Source: Monosporascus cannonballus (Eukaryota > Ascomycota > Sordariomycetes > Xylariales). From it: a stretch of 64,000 bases of DNA. Of the stretch, positions 52,659-64,000 are shown piece by piece (position 1 is the first letter of the stretch; each line of letters opens with the position of its first letter). The notes under the pieces are model-generated. The model searched no databases. It had not been told where the DNA came from and worked only from the letters and a program-made list of their open reading frames with translations. Position numbers and translations under genes: made by a program. The DNA lies in assembly GCA_004154925.1 (NCBI GenBank), contig QJNS01000196.1, forward strand, positions 88,620 to 152,619. Reading direction: 5' to 3'.

Positions 52659-55600
52659 TTTGTTAAAAAGCTTCCTTATTAACTTTACCTTTAAGATCGT
52701 TTAAGGATAAAAATAACAATAATTTATAAAGGAAAAAACGATAGAAAAAAAACGAGGATAATAACTTTCGGTTACTGGGCGACGCCTAAGATAAATCAAT
52801 ACCTCCTAGGTTTTTTTAGCCTTAAAATAATATCCTGAAAATTTAATAACTTAACGAATTTTTGATATTACTGGATTTTTAAAGGCTTAATTAAGCTATT
52901 TGCTACTATGGCGTTAATAGGCGTTTATTCGATTTTTATCCTTTTTATTACATAAATTTCGCAAAACTAATAATTGTAAATATTTCCGTGCTTTAGTTTT
53001 GTAATTAAGTATATAGTTTTTTTTTAATAATTAACCGTATCGTTTACTTATTATTTATTTTAATAATTAAAATTTTATTTAATTTTAGCCTAATAATCTT
53101 AAATAACTTTAATATAAAAAAGGTTTTTTTTACGGTTTGTAATAAGATTAATAATTTAATTTACGTATTCGAAATAATAAGTATATCCTGCTTATTAATC
53201 CTTTATACGATAAGGCTACCGAAAAATAACAATACGAGTCCTTAGGAGCTTTTTCGGTCGGGGTTATTCGCGAAGAAAATATCGTTCGTATATAGGAGCA
53301 ATCGTACGTTAAAATTTTCGTTACATTCGAATTCTAAGGTTAAAATACGTATAAAATAAACGTAAAAATTAATTTCGTTAATAACGTCAAAATATATAAA
53401 GTTATAATTTTTACAATAATGTAATAAATAAAAAATAGCTTTAATTAAGTCCGAGCAAATAACGATAATTCCGTATAATATGTTTCCGACTTTTTCGAAA
53501 TATAGCTTTTTTAATATTATTAATGTTTTGCCTTAATATTTTTTAAAATCCATTTATTTAAAAACGTTCAAAATAATGTTTTTTAGGCTTAAATTACTTA
53601 AAATATATATTTAACTTTTTAATAAATATTTTATAATAATTATAGTTTTTTAATTACGTAATTTTGTAAAATACGTATCTTAAGAAATTATTATAATTTT
53701 CTCAGGTGGTTAATATAAAAACGTTGTATTAATTTCGTAAGAAATTTTTTAACGCGTATTATATTACGAATCCTATATATTATGGCTATATTATTAACGT
53801 AAAGAAATAAGGTTAATTAATTACTAATTATAATATATAAATTATCCGGAATAGATTTTAATCTTAATTCTTTTAATTTTGCCAATAAGTCCCGTTATTA
53901 TAAAAATAGTAATCGCCTTAAGCCGTATAAGATTTTCGACAACCTTAAATAAAAGTCCAGGTAAATAAATTTTTATAAAAAGTACACGGATATTGATTTA
54001 TCGAAATCGTTATACAAAAATACATTAATAACGTTAAATTAATAAAACATAAGATTAAACCGAGCTGTAATAACTATAAATATGCGAAAAAACCATTTTA
54101 TTAATATAAATACGTAAATGTTAAAATCTTTACACGGCTAAAGGTTATTACGGATAATAATTTTAATCTTAAAGTTTTAAAATATCTTATATTTATTAAA
54201 TTTATATATAAATACTTATATAAACGAAAGGATATAGTTTAGACTTACGTGCTGAATCGCTTTTTATAATAAAATAACGGTAATTAATTATTATATCCGA
54301 TATATTTTATCTTATTTTTTTAGCGCGGTTATTTTCCAGTTTTGAACGTATTTATATTATATAGCTTTCTGCCAATTTTTGGGGGTAGTTGAAAAGCTAA
54401 TACGATATAAACGATTATATTTAATCGCAATCGAGAAAATAACGTTAAAAGCGGTTAGGTATGTATTACGTTTTTCGGATTTTAACTTATGATTACTATT
54501 AGCCAAAGGTAATTTTCTTTTTGTTTATTTTACATTTTAAAATTAATAATAATTATCTAATTCAGAAAATTTAGTTCTATATAGCTTTACCGCAACTAAA
54601 AAGGATTTGTTAATATGTTTTAAGTTTTATCCAGCAGTAATACGTTAAGTTATTAATAATTTAGGTTTTTAAAGGCTGGAATAACTTTTGATATAGGTAA
54701 ATAAGGTTGTATAATTTTGCGTTCCGAATCGTCCGTTTTATTAAGTATTTTTAACGCGTTTTTTTCGAAATTATTGCTAATTGCCAAATTAAAGGAATTT
54801 TCGTCCGAAATAATTTTATATAAATTATTAGGTTTTACCTCTTTAATTTCTTATAAAGCTTCCTAAATAATAAAGTTTATAATTATTATGATAATATCGT
54901 AAATAATCTTTTCAAATTCGTTTTATTTTGCCAAATTATTTATCCTTTTATCGATATTTAATTTTAAAGAATTATTATTAAAAATAACTTTAAACGTCCT
55001 TAAGAAAATTATTGCTATAAATAGAATAAAAATATTATTAATTTAATTATTTAATTTCGCAATTTCAATTGAAAAATCTTTTATTTATTTTAATATTTTT
55101 TCGTCTTATTCAAAGTAATATCTTTAATAATAACAACGTATTATTGCGAAACAATTTATACCCGATATATATTATTAATTACGTATTTTATAAGGTACCT
55201 AATATACGCCTTAAAATCTCTCTTTTTTAGGTGTTTTACATCTCGATGGGTTATTTCCGTAAACGTATAAATCCTTAGTCCGAAAAACACGATATTCGCA
55301 ACGTTCGTCTTTAAGCCTTTTTCGGAGATAAATATTTTATCCTTTTTAATTAATTATTTATTAAAAATCTGGATAAAAGTTTTTTAACTTAAAGCTTAAA
55401 TAAATATACGATTAACGATATATATAATTATTTTTATTATTTGCGGCTATAAATTAAAAAGGAAATTATTATTAATAATTAAATATCGTACTTTCGTAAT
55501 AATTACGCCCCCGGCGTATTCCTAAATGCTTACAGGTTTTTTGATATATAAAAGCGAAAACTTATGGGAAATATTTATGTTAAAAAATTATATTCGAAAT

Positions 55601-57970
55601 TTATTTTCGAAAGACGTTTTGCCGTTTAATACGATTATTTTAACCTTAATATAGAACTATTTTTTAAAGAAAATTATTATGTTTATTAAAATAGTTACGA
55701 TGTATTGTTTCTGCTTTAAAATATGATTAATTTTAATTTTAATAATTAGATAAATAATAATTAACGTTTTTGTACGCTTATTAAAAAATCGTTAAATTCG
55801 AAAACATTAACGCATATTGTATTAAAAAATTTATTTTTCTTAATTAATTACCGTTATAATATTTTTTCCCGAGTTTTAACGATTTAATAATTCTGATATT
55901 AAAATATTAAAAACAAATAAATTTTCGTTCCAATAATTATATATATTAATTTTTCGAATATGCGTAAACCTAGGTAAATTAATTTTTAATACTATGTCGT
56001 AACGCTTTTTTTAAGTGTTTTTAAAGAAAATCAAAAATTATTATAATAAGATTTTTATTATAAATTTACTTTAGGAAATAAATGTTTTTAAATTAAGAGC
56101 TCGGAAATAAAATTTTCGTTTTCGTTTTTGAAGATAATTTTATTTTCTAGGTTATTTTAGTGCTTCGAAACAATAATAATAAGCCTTTTTTCAGTTATTA
56201 TAAAAGCTATTAAAATAATATCGTTTTCGTTATTTTTTATCGTTACTTTAATATAATATATAATGGGTTAACGTTCGATCTAATTAATTTTAATTATTTT
56301 CGTATTTAACGACTTATAATATATAACGTTGGTTTTGTAATTTTAATAATTTCAGCTTATTTAAAAAGGTTTATAAAAAATTAAATTATTATATATATTA
56401 AAGATATATAAAGAATTCTTTTAAAAAAAGTATTAAATTTTTCTAACGGTATAATAAAGGTAATTTTTTGTATATTTTCTTCATGATATCGAAATATTTT
56501 CATTCGGTTAAAAATTTTCTAATAATTTTCGGTAAATATGAATTAACGAAATTAACTTTGCGATTTCCGATATGGAAATCGGAATAAATATTTAGGAAGG
56601 TAAACCTTTTTAATTTATATCTAAGAATAACGTTATTAACTGATAAATCTATAAAAAGTTCTATTACGAAAAACATTAAAGCTAATTAAGGAACTTATAG
56701 CTTATTTTCTTTTTATAAACGTTTAATCTTTTTTTCTGCCAAAAAAGGGCTTTCGAAATATGCATATTTATTTTTTTCCGAGTTTTAAAAATCTCGTTTT
56801 ACTTATCGGATTTAATATTTTCGTTAATATAAAAGTAATTCTTAAAGAAATATTTTTTTATAATAGCATTTTGACGTAAGGCCGTTATTATTATTATTAC
56901 TGCCGTTATTCCGACTGCTATTATTCCGGTTATTTAAAAATATATTCGTTTAATTAGAAATTTTTCTATTTAGTATAACGCTAAACGTTTTTCGTAATAA
57001 TTATTTTGCAATAACGTCTTAAGCTTTCCGTAATTTTATATAATTTCGGAACCGTTTTACGAATTTTTATACCGATAAAAACTTAATAAAATCTTTACTT
57101 TCGAATATAACTTTTTTAATCTTAGCCTTTCGGATAATAAAAAAATCGAGTAGATAAATGTTAATAATCTGTAAAAAATTAAGATAACCATAATAATTTA
57201 CGATAGCTAATATTTATTATTTTGCAGCTTTAATATATACTTTTTAATATACGAATAACTAAATATTTATTTTAATCCTATTAATTTTTAACGTTTATTT
57301 GTATTGACCGTCGATTTCGTAAATTCGAACGTTATTATTAGGCTTAAATGTATCCTTTAAAATAATTAACTTTTTTCCAAACGTAACTTTTTTCTAATAT
57401 CCTTAATAATAATCAGAATAAATAAATTAATTTAGAACGCATTAACTTTAGCGAATACCTTTTCTTAAACGATATATAAGGATTATTTTTTATTATATAC
57501 TTTTAAGGCTTTTTCGAACTTTAAATAATTCGGATTATTTAGGGCATATTTGTTAATTACTCCATTTTAAAAATAATAAGACTTAGGAAAAATCGGTATC
57601 GTTAATAAAGGTGGTATTTAAGTAACGTTAAGGTTAATATATGCCTATAATATGCTAGCCTTCGTACTAACGTAAAATTCGAAAGTATTATATTTTTTAA
57701 AGGTTCTTTTTTTAAGTAAATACTTAAAAGCACGTCCTAAAGAGGATTTGTTAAGGTTTATTATTTGGACAATTATGGTTTTATAAATAATACAAAGAAT
57801 AAACGGGTTAAAATAATTAAAAACGTAATAACTAAATAATAAATATCTTTAGTAACGGAGTAATAAATGTACTATAAAAACAACAGCGAAATTTCGAATA
57901 ATTTTAACAAAACGTATATAATAAGTATATTAAAACGCGGCTAGAAAAAAGTGCGGACCGGGTTTATAAC

Positions 57971-58178
57971 TGTAAAACCCTAACATTATATACAGAAGCA
58001 CATAACTGAAAACAAAATATATTAAAGGTTGCCTTGCCTTTAGAAGGTCATAGCCAGAAAGTAAAAGTAGCGAACCCTCCTTTTATATACGTAAATATAG
58101 GTGGAGCTGGGAGAAAAAGGTACCAGAGGTACAGGAAGTAATTCCCGCTAGTGCTGACTGGCTTTACTAGGTCTGACA
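57971..58178 (-). repeat. Copia LTR (5' LTR in element orientation)
   Basis: 208 bp, beginning TGTAAAACCCTAACATT and ending GGTCTGACA, followed by TTATC. Compared with the partner LTR it carries more G-to-A and C-to-T changes in its first third. Confidence 0.92.
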
Positions 58179-58377
58179 TTATCCTTGTTAACCGTTTCCT
58201 AAGGCCGGAGCCTATTAGGTTGTAATACGATTTCCCCTTTCCCTAAATTTTGCCCTTAAGATTTTATTTTTCTTAGTAAATATTATCGGTTTTTTACGAT
58301 ATTGAGTTGTATTATTAAAGGTTGTCGTTAGGTTTCCTTTATTATTCGTCGGCAAAACCTGCTTGTAACGAACCTGT

Positions 58378-58745
58378 CATACATCCACCTGGAGGTATAA
58401 GCAGTATCCGAATGGGGTCTTGATTTGCAGGTAACAATAGGGCGAAAAATAATTCAATGGTCTATCCGTTAAAGAGATTTAAAGACTCTTTTCCCAATTA
58501 GAGAACGGTACAATTACCTCTAGATTAAAAGCTTAGATTGATAGCTAAGGAACGAAACTAAGTAAATGTTATTTACATGAAAGACCGATTTATTATATAT
58601 CCCAATTCCTAAAGTAAGTATATCGTAGATCTGTTAAATTTATATAATTTGCTCCAGATTACCCAGATTACCTAGATCACTTTTAAAAAGGCCAAAATTC
58701 CCTTGGCCAATATTTAACCGAGGCGACCTTGCGTTAGGCCTTAAA
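58378..58745. other. Island of weaker RIP inside Gypsy-2
   Basis: This stretch between the Gypsy-2 polypurine tract and the chromodomain region keeps CpA and TpG (CATACATCCACCTGG, GATTTGCAGG) that the surroundings have lost. It contains a short AGATTACC tandem near 58656-58675. The interval from LTR to chromodomain is about 0.6 kb longer than in Gypsy-1. It may be a later insertion, for example a solo LTR of another family, but I could not define its ends. Confidence 0.35.
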
Positions 58746-61700
58746 AATAAATCCTCCCAAAACAAAAACCCTTATTCTTGTAATATTATTTTCTTTTTCC
58801 AAGGATTTTTATCCCAAAGATAAAAAGAGTAAGTAACCTTTTTATGCATATAATTTGGATTTTGTAATTAATTTCAATATATTAGGTCGTATTTAGAAAA
58901 AAAAACCTTATTTAAATTAACGCGATTTTCGAAATATTCGTACTAAATTAATTAAAAAGTTCGGCATTAAGGTTTTTCTTTATTTTAATTACGTTCGTTT
59001 TGGTAAATCCGAATATTTTTACGTTCCGGAATACTTAAGTTATAATTATTATATCCGCCGTTAACATTCTTCTTATAACGTTTTAATCATAAATTCTCTA
59101 AAGAAAATAAACGAAACGTAAAAACGTTTATAAAGGGAATAACGCAAATTTGAAAACGCGTTTCTGGCGCATTAGGAAACGGCAGAAAAAAAACAAAAAA
59201 GTTTATTAGCCAGTTAAAACGATTACGGCTTTAATAAGACCTTTTCAAAAAAAAGCTATAGAAATATTAAAAAAGGGTTTGGAATTAAATTAATTAAAGA
59301 AACGGAAAAAAGTAAAGGAAAAATAACGACATATGGAAAAAAACAAACGCAACTTGCTTCTAAAATAAATACAATAATAAAAACGTTTAACTCCTTCGAC
59401 TGGAACGCCGTAAGGATTAATTTAAGCAGGGGGGCCTTATCGCCCGCAACCCTGGCCGTACTGGAAACGATCGGTTAGGATTTTAGCGGTAAAACGTCTT
59501 AACCAGGTTCATCGTATTCGTCAAATGGTTAAATAGTTCTTACGTATTTTTTTCATATAAATATCCTTCTTATTTAACTAAGTACTGGATTTTATTTTTA
59601 ATTATTTTAAAATCCAGTATTCGTTTAACTTCGTATTTATTAAAATCTTTTTCAAATTCCAAATCTATTTTTAACGGAACATTTTTAAGTATTAATTTAA
59701 GTAAAGAAATATAGAAAATAAAATATATTTTTATATTTTTAAATAACGATAATCGGTAATTAATTTTGGAAATAATTTCTTTAATTTTAAACGGTTCAAA
59801 CTTTTTAAAATCGAATTTATCGTTAAGTTTTTTCGTTTTAATTTATAAGATATTTAAGGTCGCGTTTTGTTTTTAGCGTAATAAATAAACCTTATTTTTT
59901 TTCGTTAAAATTAATTTTTTAATTCTTTTTTTATTATAATATTAAGTTATCCGTTATTAAAAAAAATCATAATTCGTTTTGAAAACGGGCTTAAATTATT
60001 TTAATTTTTGTCGTTAATATTTTTGCTCTTAAGGTAATCGTAATAATTTTTGGTATTTTATTAAGCAGTTATTTAGGTCGTTTTGTTTTTGTATTATATC
60101 CGTACATAGCCGTATAAGGAAATACGTTTATGTTTTCGTTAACAAATATATTGTAAGCGATTTATGCCAATAATAAAAATTTTATCTAATTATTTTATTA
60201 ATAATTAACATAATTTCGGAAATATTATTCCAAAGTTTAATTAAGTTGTTTTATTTATTTATTTATTTAAGGGTAATATATTATTAAAAATTTAAACTTA
60301 ATACCGATTCGTTTAAAAAATTAATATTAAATTTTAAAATAAAAAAACGTATTTTTATCGAATATAATTTTTTTTAATATTTTATATTTATTGAAATAAT
60401 ATCTAATAAAAACATAAATTAATTATTTTGCTATTACGTTTTTTTTAAAAAATAAAAAATACCTATATTCAATAAATTTATTAATAATTACCCATATTTT
60501 ATCGTATTTAATTCTAATAACTAAATCCTTAAATAAAGGTAAGTTAATAATAAAATTCCAAGCTATAATATTTTATGCCTTATTAAAAATATCGGTAAAT
60601 TGCAATAACCCATAAGGCTTATATTATATTACTTTTATTTTATTATAAATATTATAATTTTTGATAATTATTTTAATTATACGGCGTAATTCTAGAAAAT
60701 TATACTTTTCTTATAATCATCTAATGGTTTTAAAAATTCCTTAATATTTATGCAATAAATTTTCGTAAAATTCTTTTATAAATTGTTCCTATTAACCTTT
60801 AGGAATATAAATTTTGCCATAATATAATAATTAATTTTTTAATTATCCTTTTAATTGCTAAAATTCCTTTTGTTTTTCCGTATTATAAAAATTCCGGAAC
60901 CGTATCAAAAATTCGGTAATTGATCTTTTTACTACTTTATATAGCTATATAATGCTATCTTTATTATACTGTAACATTTATATACTTTTTTTGGGGACTT
61001 TAAAGTCGTAATCTCTTTTATAATTAAAAATATCCGCTTAAATATTTTTTTAAATATAATATATCCTAAAGTTAAACTTAAACAAAAAAGTTATTTATTT
61101 TTTATGTCGTTTATTTAATTCCTAAGCTTTTATAAATCGAATAAGGTTTTTATAATTAAAATAAATATTAAAAGGTTTTTTTATTTTACTAAAGTAAAGT
61201 TCCTATTCCTTAAAAACATTAATAATTACTAATAACTTTTTATCGTAAATCTAATATTTAAGTTCGGCATCTTAAAATACTTTTGAATAATATGTTATTA
61301 AATATTATTTATCGTTATTTTCTTATTACTTTAAAATTATATTTAAGGCGTATTTTAAAATATTTATCTTTAGGCGTTTTTTTGGTTTAAATTTGGCATT
61401 TTTATAATAAATCTATTAATAATTACTTTTTTAACTTTTGGAATATTTCTTTTACTTCCTCTAAGAATTCGAATTTTTTTAACGTATTTCTTAATAATAA
61501 ATTTCGTTAATAACCTAACGATATTTCCGTATTTTTCGATTAAGCTGCATACATAACCCATAAATCCTAAAATCTAGCAAATATTTATAACGGTCGGCTT
61601 ATTGGGAATAAGCCAGTTCTTAATTATTTCTAATTTGGAACGTTAAATTTAAATTTGGCCGGAAGTAAAAGTAAATCCCAGAAAATCTAGTTTTTACGTA

Positions 61701-64000
61701 TACCATATATTTTTAGCTAGGTTAATTCAAATATTAACTTTATTTAAAGTTTTAAGCATTTAAACCATATATTTCTTATGTTCCTTTAGGGTTTCTAAAT
61801 AAATAAAGATGTCGTCGAGGTAAACAAATCCAAATTTATCCAGGAATTACCGGAAAATAATTATGACCAAATTTTAAAAATTAACGGGAATATTAATAAA
61901 TCCTATCGGCATTACTTTATATTCGTAAAATCCATATATTATTCTGAATGCCATTTGTTATTCTTTTCCTTTAATTATTCGAATATAATAATAATTATTA
62001 CGAAAATCGAAAGTTATAAATTATTTAACTTTATTAACGTTTTCCTTTAAAATATTTATAAAGGTTAAAAAATATTTATTCTTAACCGTAATATTGTTTA
62101 ATTATTTGTAATTAATTATTTTTTGGTAAATAAAATTTTTTATCGATTTTTTACTTACCATCCTTAATTTTTAATATTATAAGAATAAAATATTTAATAA
62201 AGAAATTAAAGGGCTAAATATATTTTTTTTAAATTTAATTATATATTTTTATAAGGCTTTTAACTTTTTTGAGTTTATATGGTAAATTTTATAAAACTTA
62301 AAGTAATATTTTTTTTTGATAAATATCCGGTAATCTTATTAATTATATAACGGTAATTTATAATTTTTTTTATTTTTAAATAATTACTTAAATTTTTGAT
62401 ATTCCGGCAGTACCGTAAAAATTTGGTCGGAAATTCGTATTTCCTTAATAATATAGCAAACTTTTTGATTATTTTTTTTAATATTTTTATTTCGTTTTCC
62501 TAAAAAAATATTCGTTTTTTCTAATTAATCCGTAAATTACTAAGATAAAGCCAAAGCATTTCCAAAATAATATTATGTCCGGAAATATCGGCAATATCCA
62601 GCGAAACGCATTTTTAATATTTTTAAATTTGCATTGAAAATTTTTTAATTTCCCGAAAAATTCGTCCGTTTTCGTATATAAATAAGTTTCTATTTACCGT
62701 ACGTAATTTATAAGATTTCAATTTATATTTTTAAGGAATTTAATATTTTTTTGTTATTGTAAAAAAAATAAAATTACTTTTTACGCCGGAATCGATTATT
62801 ATTTTAAACGTTTTATTTTTGTACTAAAAAAAAATCTCAATTTAATTACGTATTCCTTTTATTATTTCGCATAAGGTTTTATAAATTAAAAGTTTTTAAT
62901 ATCTTAATTTCGAAAACCTTTATAATTTTTTCATTTTTAATACCATTTAACTTAAATAAAGTTTTATTCGCAAATTTTTCTGATAATATATTTAATATAT
63001 TAATTATTTTTGTACCGGAATTATATTTTTGTACCGTATTTATATTAATATTTTTAATTTATGCGTTTTTTTATTTTATTTTTTAATTTTATATTTTCCG
63101 AATTATAAACTCAAAAAAGTAAATTTCCGAAAAAGGTATTCTTATATTTAAAAACTTATATTAAATGCAAAATATCGGAAAATAACATAAATATTTTTAT
63201 AATATAGCCTTTTAACTTCGTTTTAATTTAAGATATAAATAACAGGATTTAAGGTATTTTGGTTATCGTAAAATTTCCAAATATCAATATTCGTTATCTG
63301 ATTTTGTAAACGTTTTTTCGTTTTATTTAAACCAAAAATTATTATCCTTTTTAATTTTAAAATAAACGAAATAATTATTAAAATAATAAATAATAAAATA
63401 TAGTAAATCGTCAAGGTTTACCGTTAATCTTTTTGGGTAAATAATATATTTTAAAAACTTATAAAGTTCCGAGAATAATTATTTATGGTTTTTGACGTCC
63501 GGTCGAAATTAACCGTTCTTTATATATATCTTATATTTTTAGAAATTAAAATAGCATTAATATCTTAACTTTATAATTATACTGGAAACCGGTTATCCGG
63601 AATAATATTTACAGATTTTAACTTTAAAATCCTAACAAATAAAATAATTCTTATATTTTAAGTTATCGTTTTGAATTTTAGTAATTATGGCAATAATAAA
63701 TTCTAGTTGGAAAAAAGTCGAATTAATTTTTTTTTCTTTTTCTGCCTTATTGTCGGTTTTTTATTTAGCCGTTTTAATTTTTTTCTGGGGTTAAGGAATT
63801 TTTTCTTTTTTGGAATTCTTTTTGGCGGAGGAGTAATATTTATTTTTAAAATGCCCCTTTTTGCTATAATTAAAACATTTTATTTTGTATTTGTTTTTTT
63901 GGGTTTTTTTAAAGCGGAATTCATTTTTTTAAGGTTTGCCCTTATTCTTTTTATTTTGGCTTTTCGAACCCTTATTGTTATCTCGTTTGCCGGTCCTTTT

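Larger units (their letters stand above)
52213..58178 (-). mobile_element. Complete Ty1/Copia element nested in the Gypsy-2 LTR, RIP-degraded
   Basis: 5966 bp with LTRs of 205-208 bp and a 5-bp target duplication TTATC (52208-52212 and 58179-58183). On the minus strand the integrase is readable. FFGLRIYTFTEITHRDVKH, then KKRDFKAYIRYLIKY near 55195-55330, corresponds to the Copia integrase end (FGCRAY ... GYLVGY). EYAGGVIITK followed by YIVNR near 55400-55520 matches the segment that precedes it. The order places integrase to the right of the reverse transcriptase, as in Copia. I could not read the reverse-transcriptase YVDD core with certainty. Stops fill the frame and composition shows RIP. 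A tRNA-like fossil lies near the 3' LTR. Confidence 0.9.
51877..58227 (-). repeat. Gypsy-2 LTR, split by the nested Copia element
   Basis: The left part, 51877-52212, begins TGTGACGGCTAGGGGG and matches Gypsy-1 LTRs well for about 170 bp. The right part, 58179-58227, continues with CCGTTTCC and GGCC and ends TAATA next to the polypurine tract, corresponding to the CGTAACA end of Gypsy-1. Without the insertion the LTR is about 380 bp. The left part is less AT-rich than the interior. Confidence 0.85.
51877..64000 (-). mobile_element. Ty3/Gypsy chromovirus (Gypsy-2), partial, RIP-degraded
   Basis: A second minus-strand Gypsy element that runs off the right edge. Its 3' LTR (element orientation) is 51877-52212 plus 58184-58227, split by a Copia element. 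Inside, a polypurine tract is at 58231-58243. A chromodomain lies near 59480-59640, reading NKYEVKRILDFK, IQYLVK-stop-EGY and NT-stop-E, where the stops replace the Trp of KWEGY and TWE. The reverse-transcriptase motif FVYLDDIFIYL lies near 61805-61828. Upstream polyprotein and 5' LTR lie outside the window. Stop-rich frames and the CpA/TpG loss show heavy RIP. Its LTR is related to that of Gypsy-1 but its chromodomain differs, so it is a sister family, not another copy. Confidence 0.87.

Noticed and set aside
59200..59510. Open plus-strand reading with FDWNAVRINLSRGALSPATL
   Set aside because: It partly overlaps the readable chromodomain end on the minus strand, contains stops, and matches no family I know. 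Probably chance in less-mutated DNA.

Overview
The window is nuclear DNA of a filamentous ascomycete (Pezizomycotina, most likely a Sordariomycete). Genes carry short introns of about 45-150 nt with GTAAGT-like donors, core eukaryotic proteins are present, and two very AT-rich blocks show the signature of repeat-induced point mutation (RIP): CpA/TpG depleted, TpA abundant, CpG largely kept, and TGG or CAG codons turned into stops. I assign family names by recognising motifs; no database search was run.

Layout. 1-15 kb is a gene-bearing arm: a HAD phosphatase, a C2-domain phosphatidylserine decarboxylase, a Msd1/TINA/SSX2IP-type spindle-pole protein and a small orphan with a Cys-rich tail. 16.25-25.45 kb is the first RIP block: a complete minus-strand Ty3/Gypsy chromovirus (409-bp LTRs, TTTAC target duplication), a 240-bp AT spacer, and a complete plus-strand Pogo/Fot1-type DNA transposon with 44-bp inverted repeats. 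25.5-28.4 kb holds no intact gene but does hold a decayed Cys-rich gene. 28.4-48 kb is the main housekeeping cluster: Nup133 (-), AFG1-type ATPase (+), a collapsed HET-domain relic (-), TRAPP-associated Tca17 (-), a dead Tc1-type element (+), mitochondrial malonyl transferase Mct1 (-), AP-3 mu (-), and Mpp10 (+) divergent from AP-3 mu. 48-51.6 kb is a gene desert ending in a decayed multi-exon gene. 51.88-64 kb is the second RIP block: a Gypsy chromovirus running off the window, whose LTR is split by a complete Copia element flanked by TTATC.

The genes do not form a pathway. They serve membrane lipid synthesis (PSD), vesicle traffic (Tca17, AP-3), nuclear pores (Nup133), ribosome biogenesis (Mpp10), mitochondrial function (AFG1, Mct1) and microtubule anchoring (Msd1-like). 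What stands out is the accessory side: gene relics lie directly against both RIP blocks and carry RIP-type nonsense changes, as expected if RIP leaked out of the repeats or if the relics were themselves duplicated. I found no convincing new multi-gene system. The best leads are the decayed gene at 49.4-51.6 kb, the HET relic, the Cys-rich relic, the orphan at 14 kb, and a tRNA-like fossil inside the Copia element.
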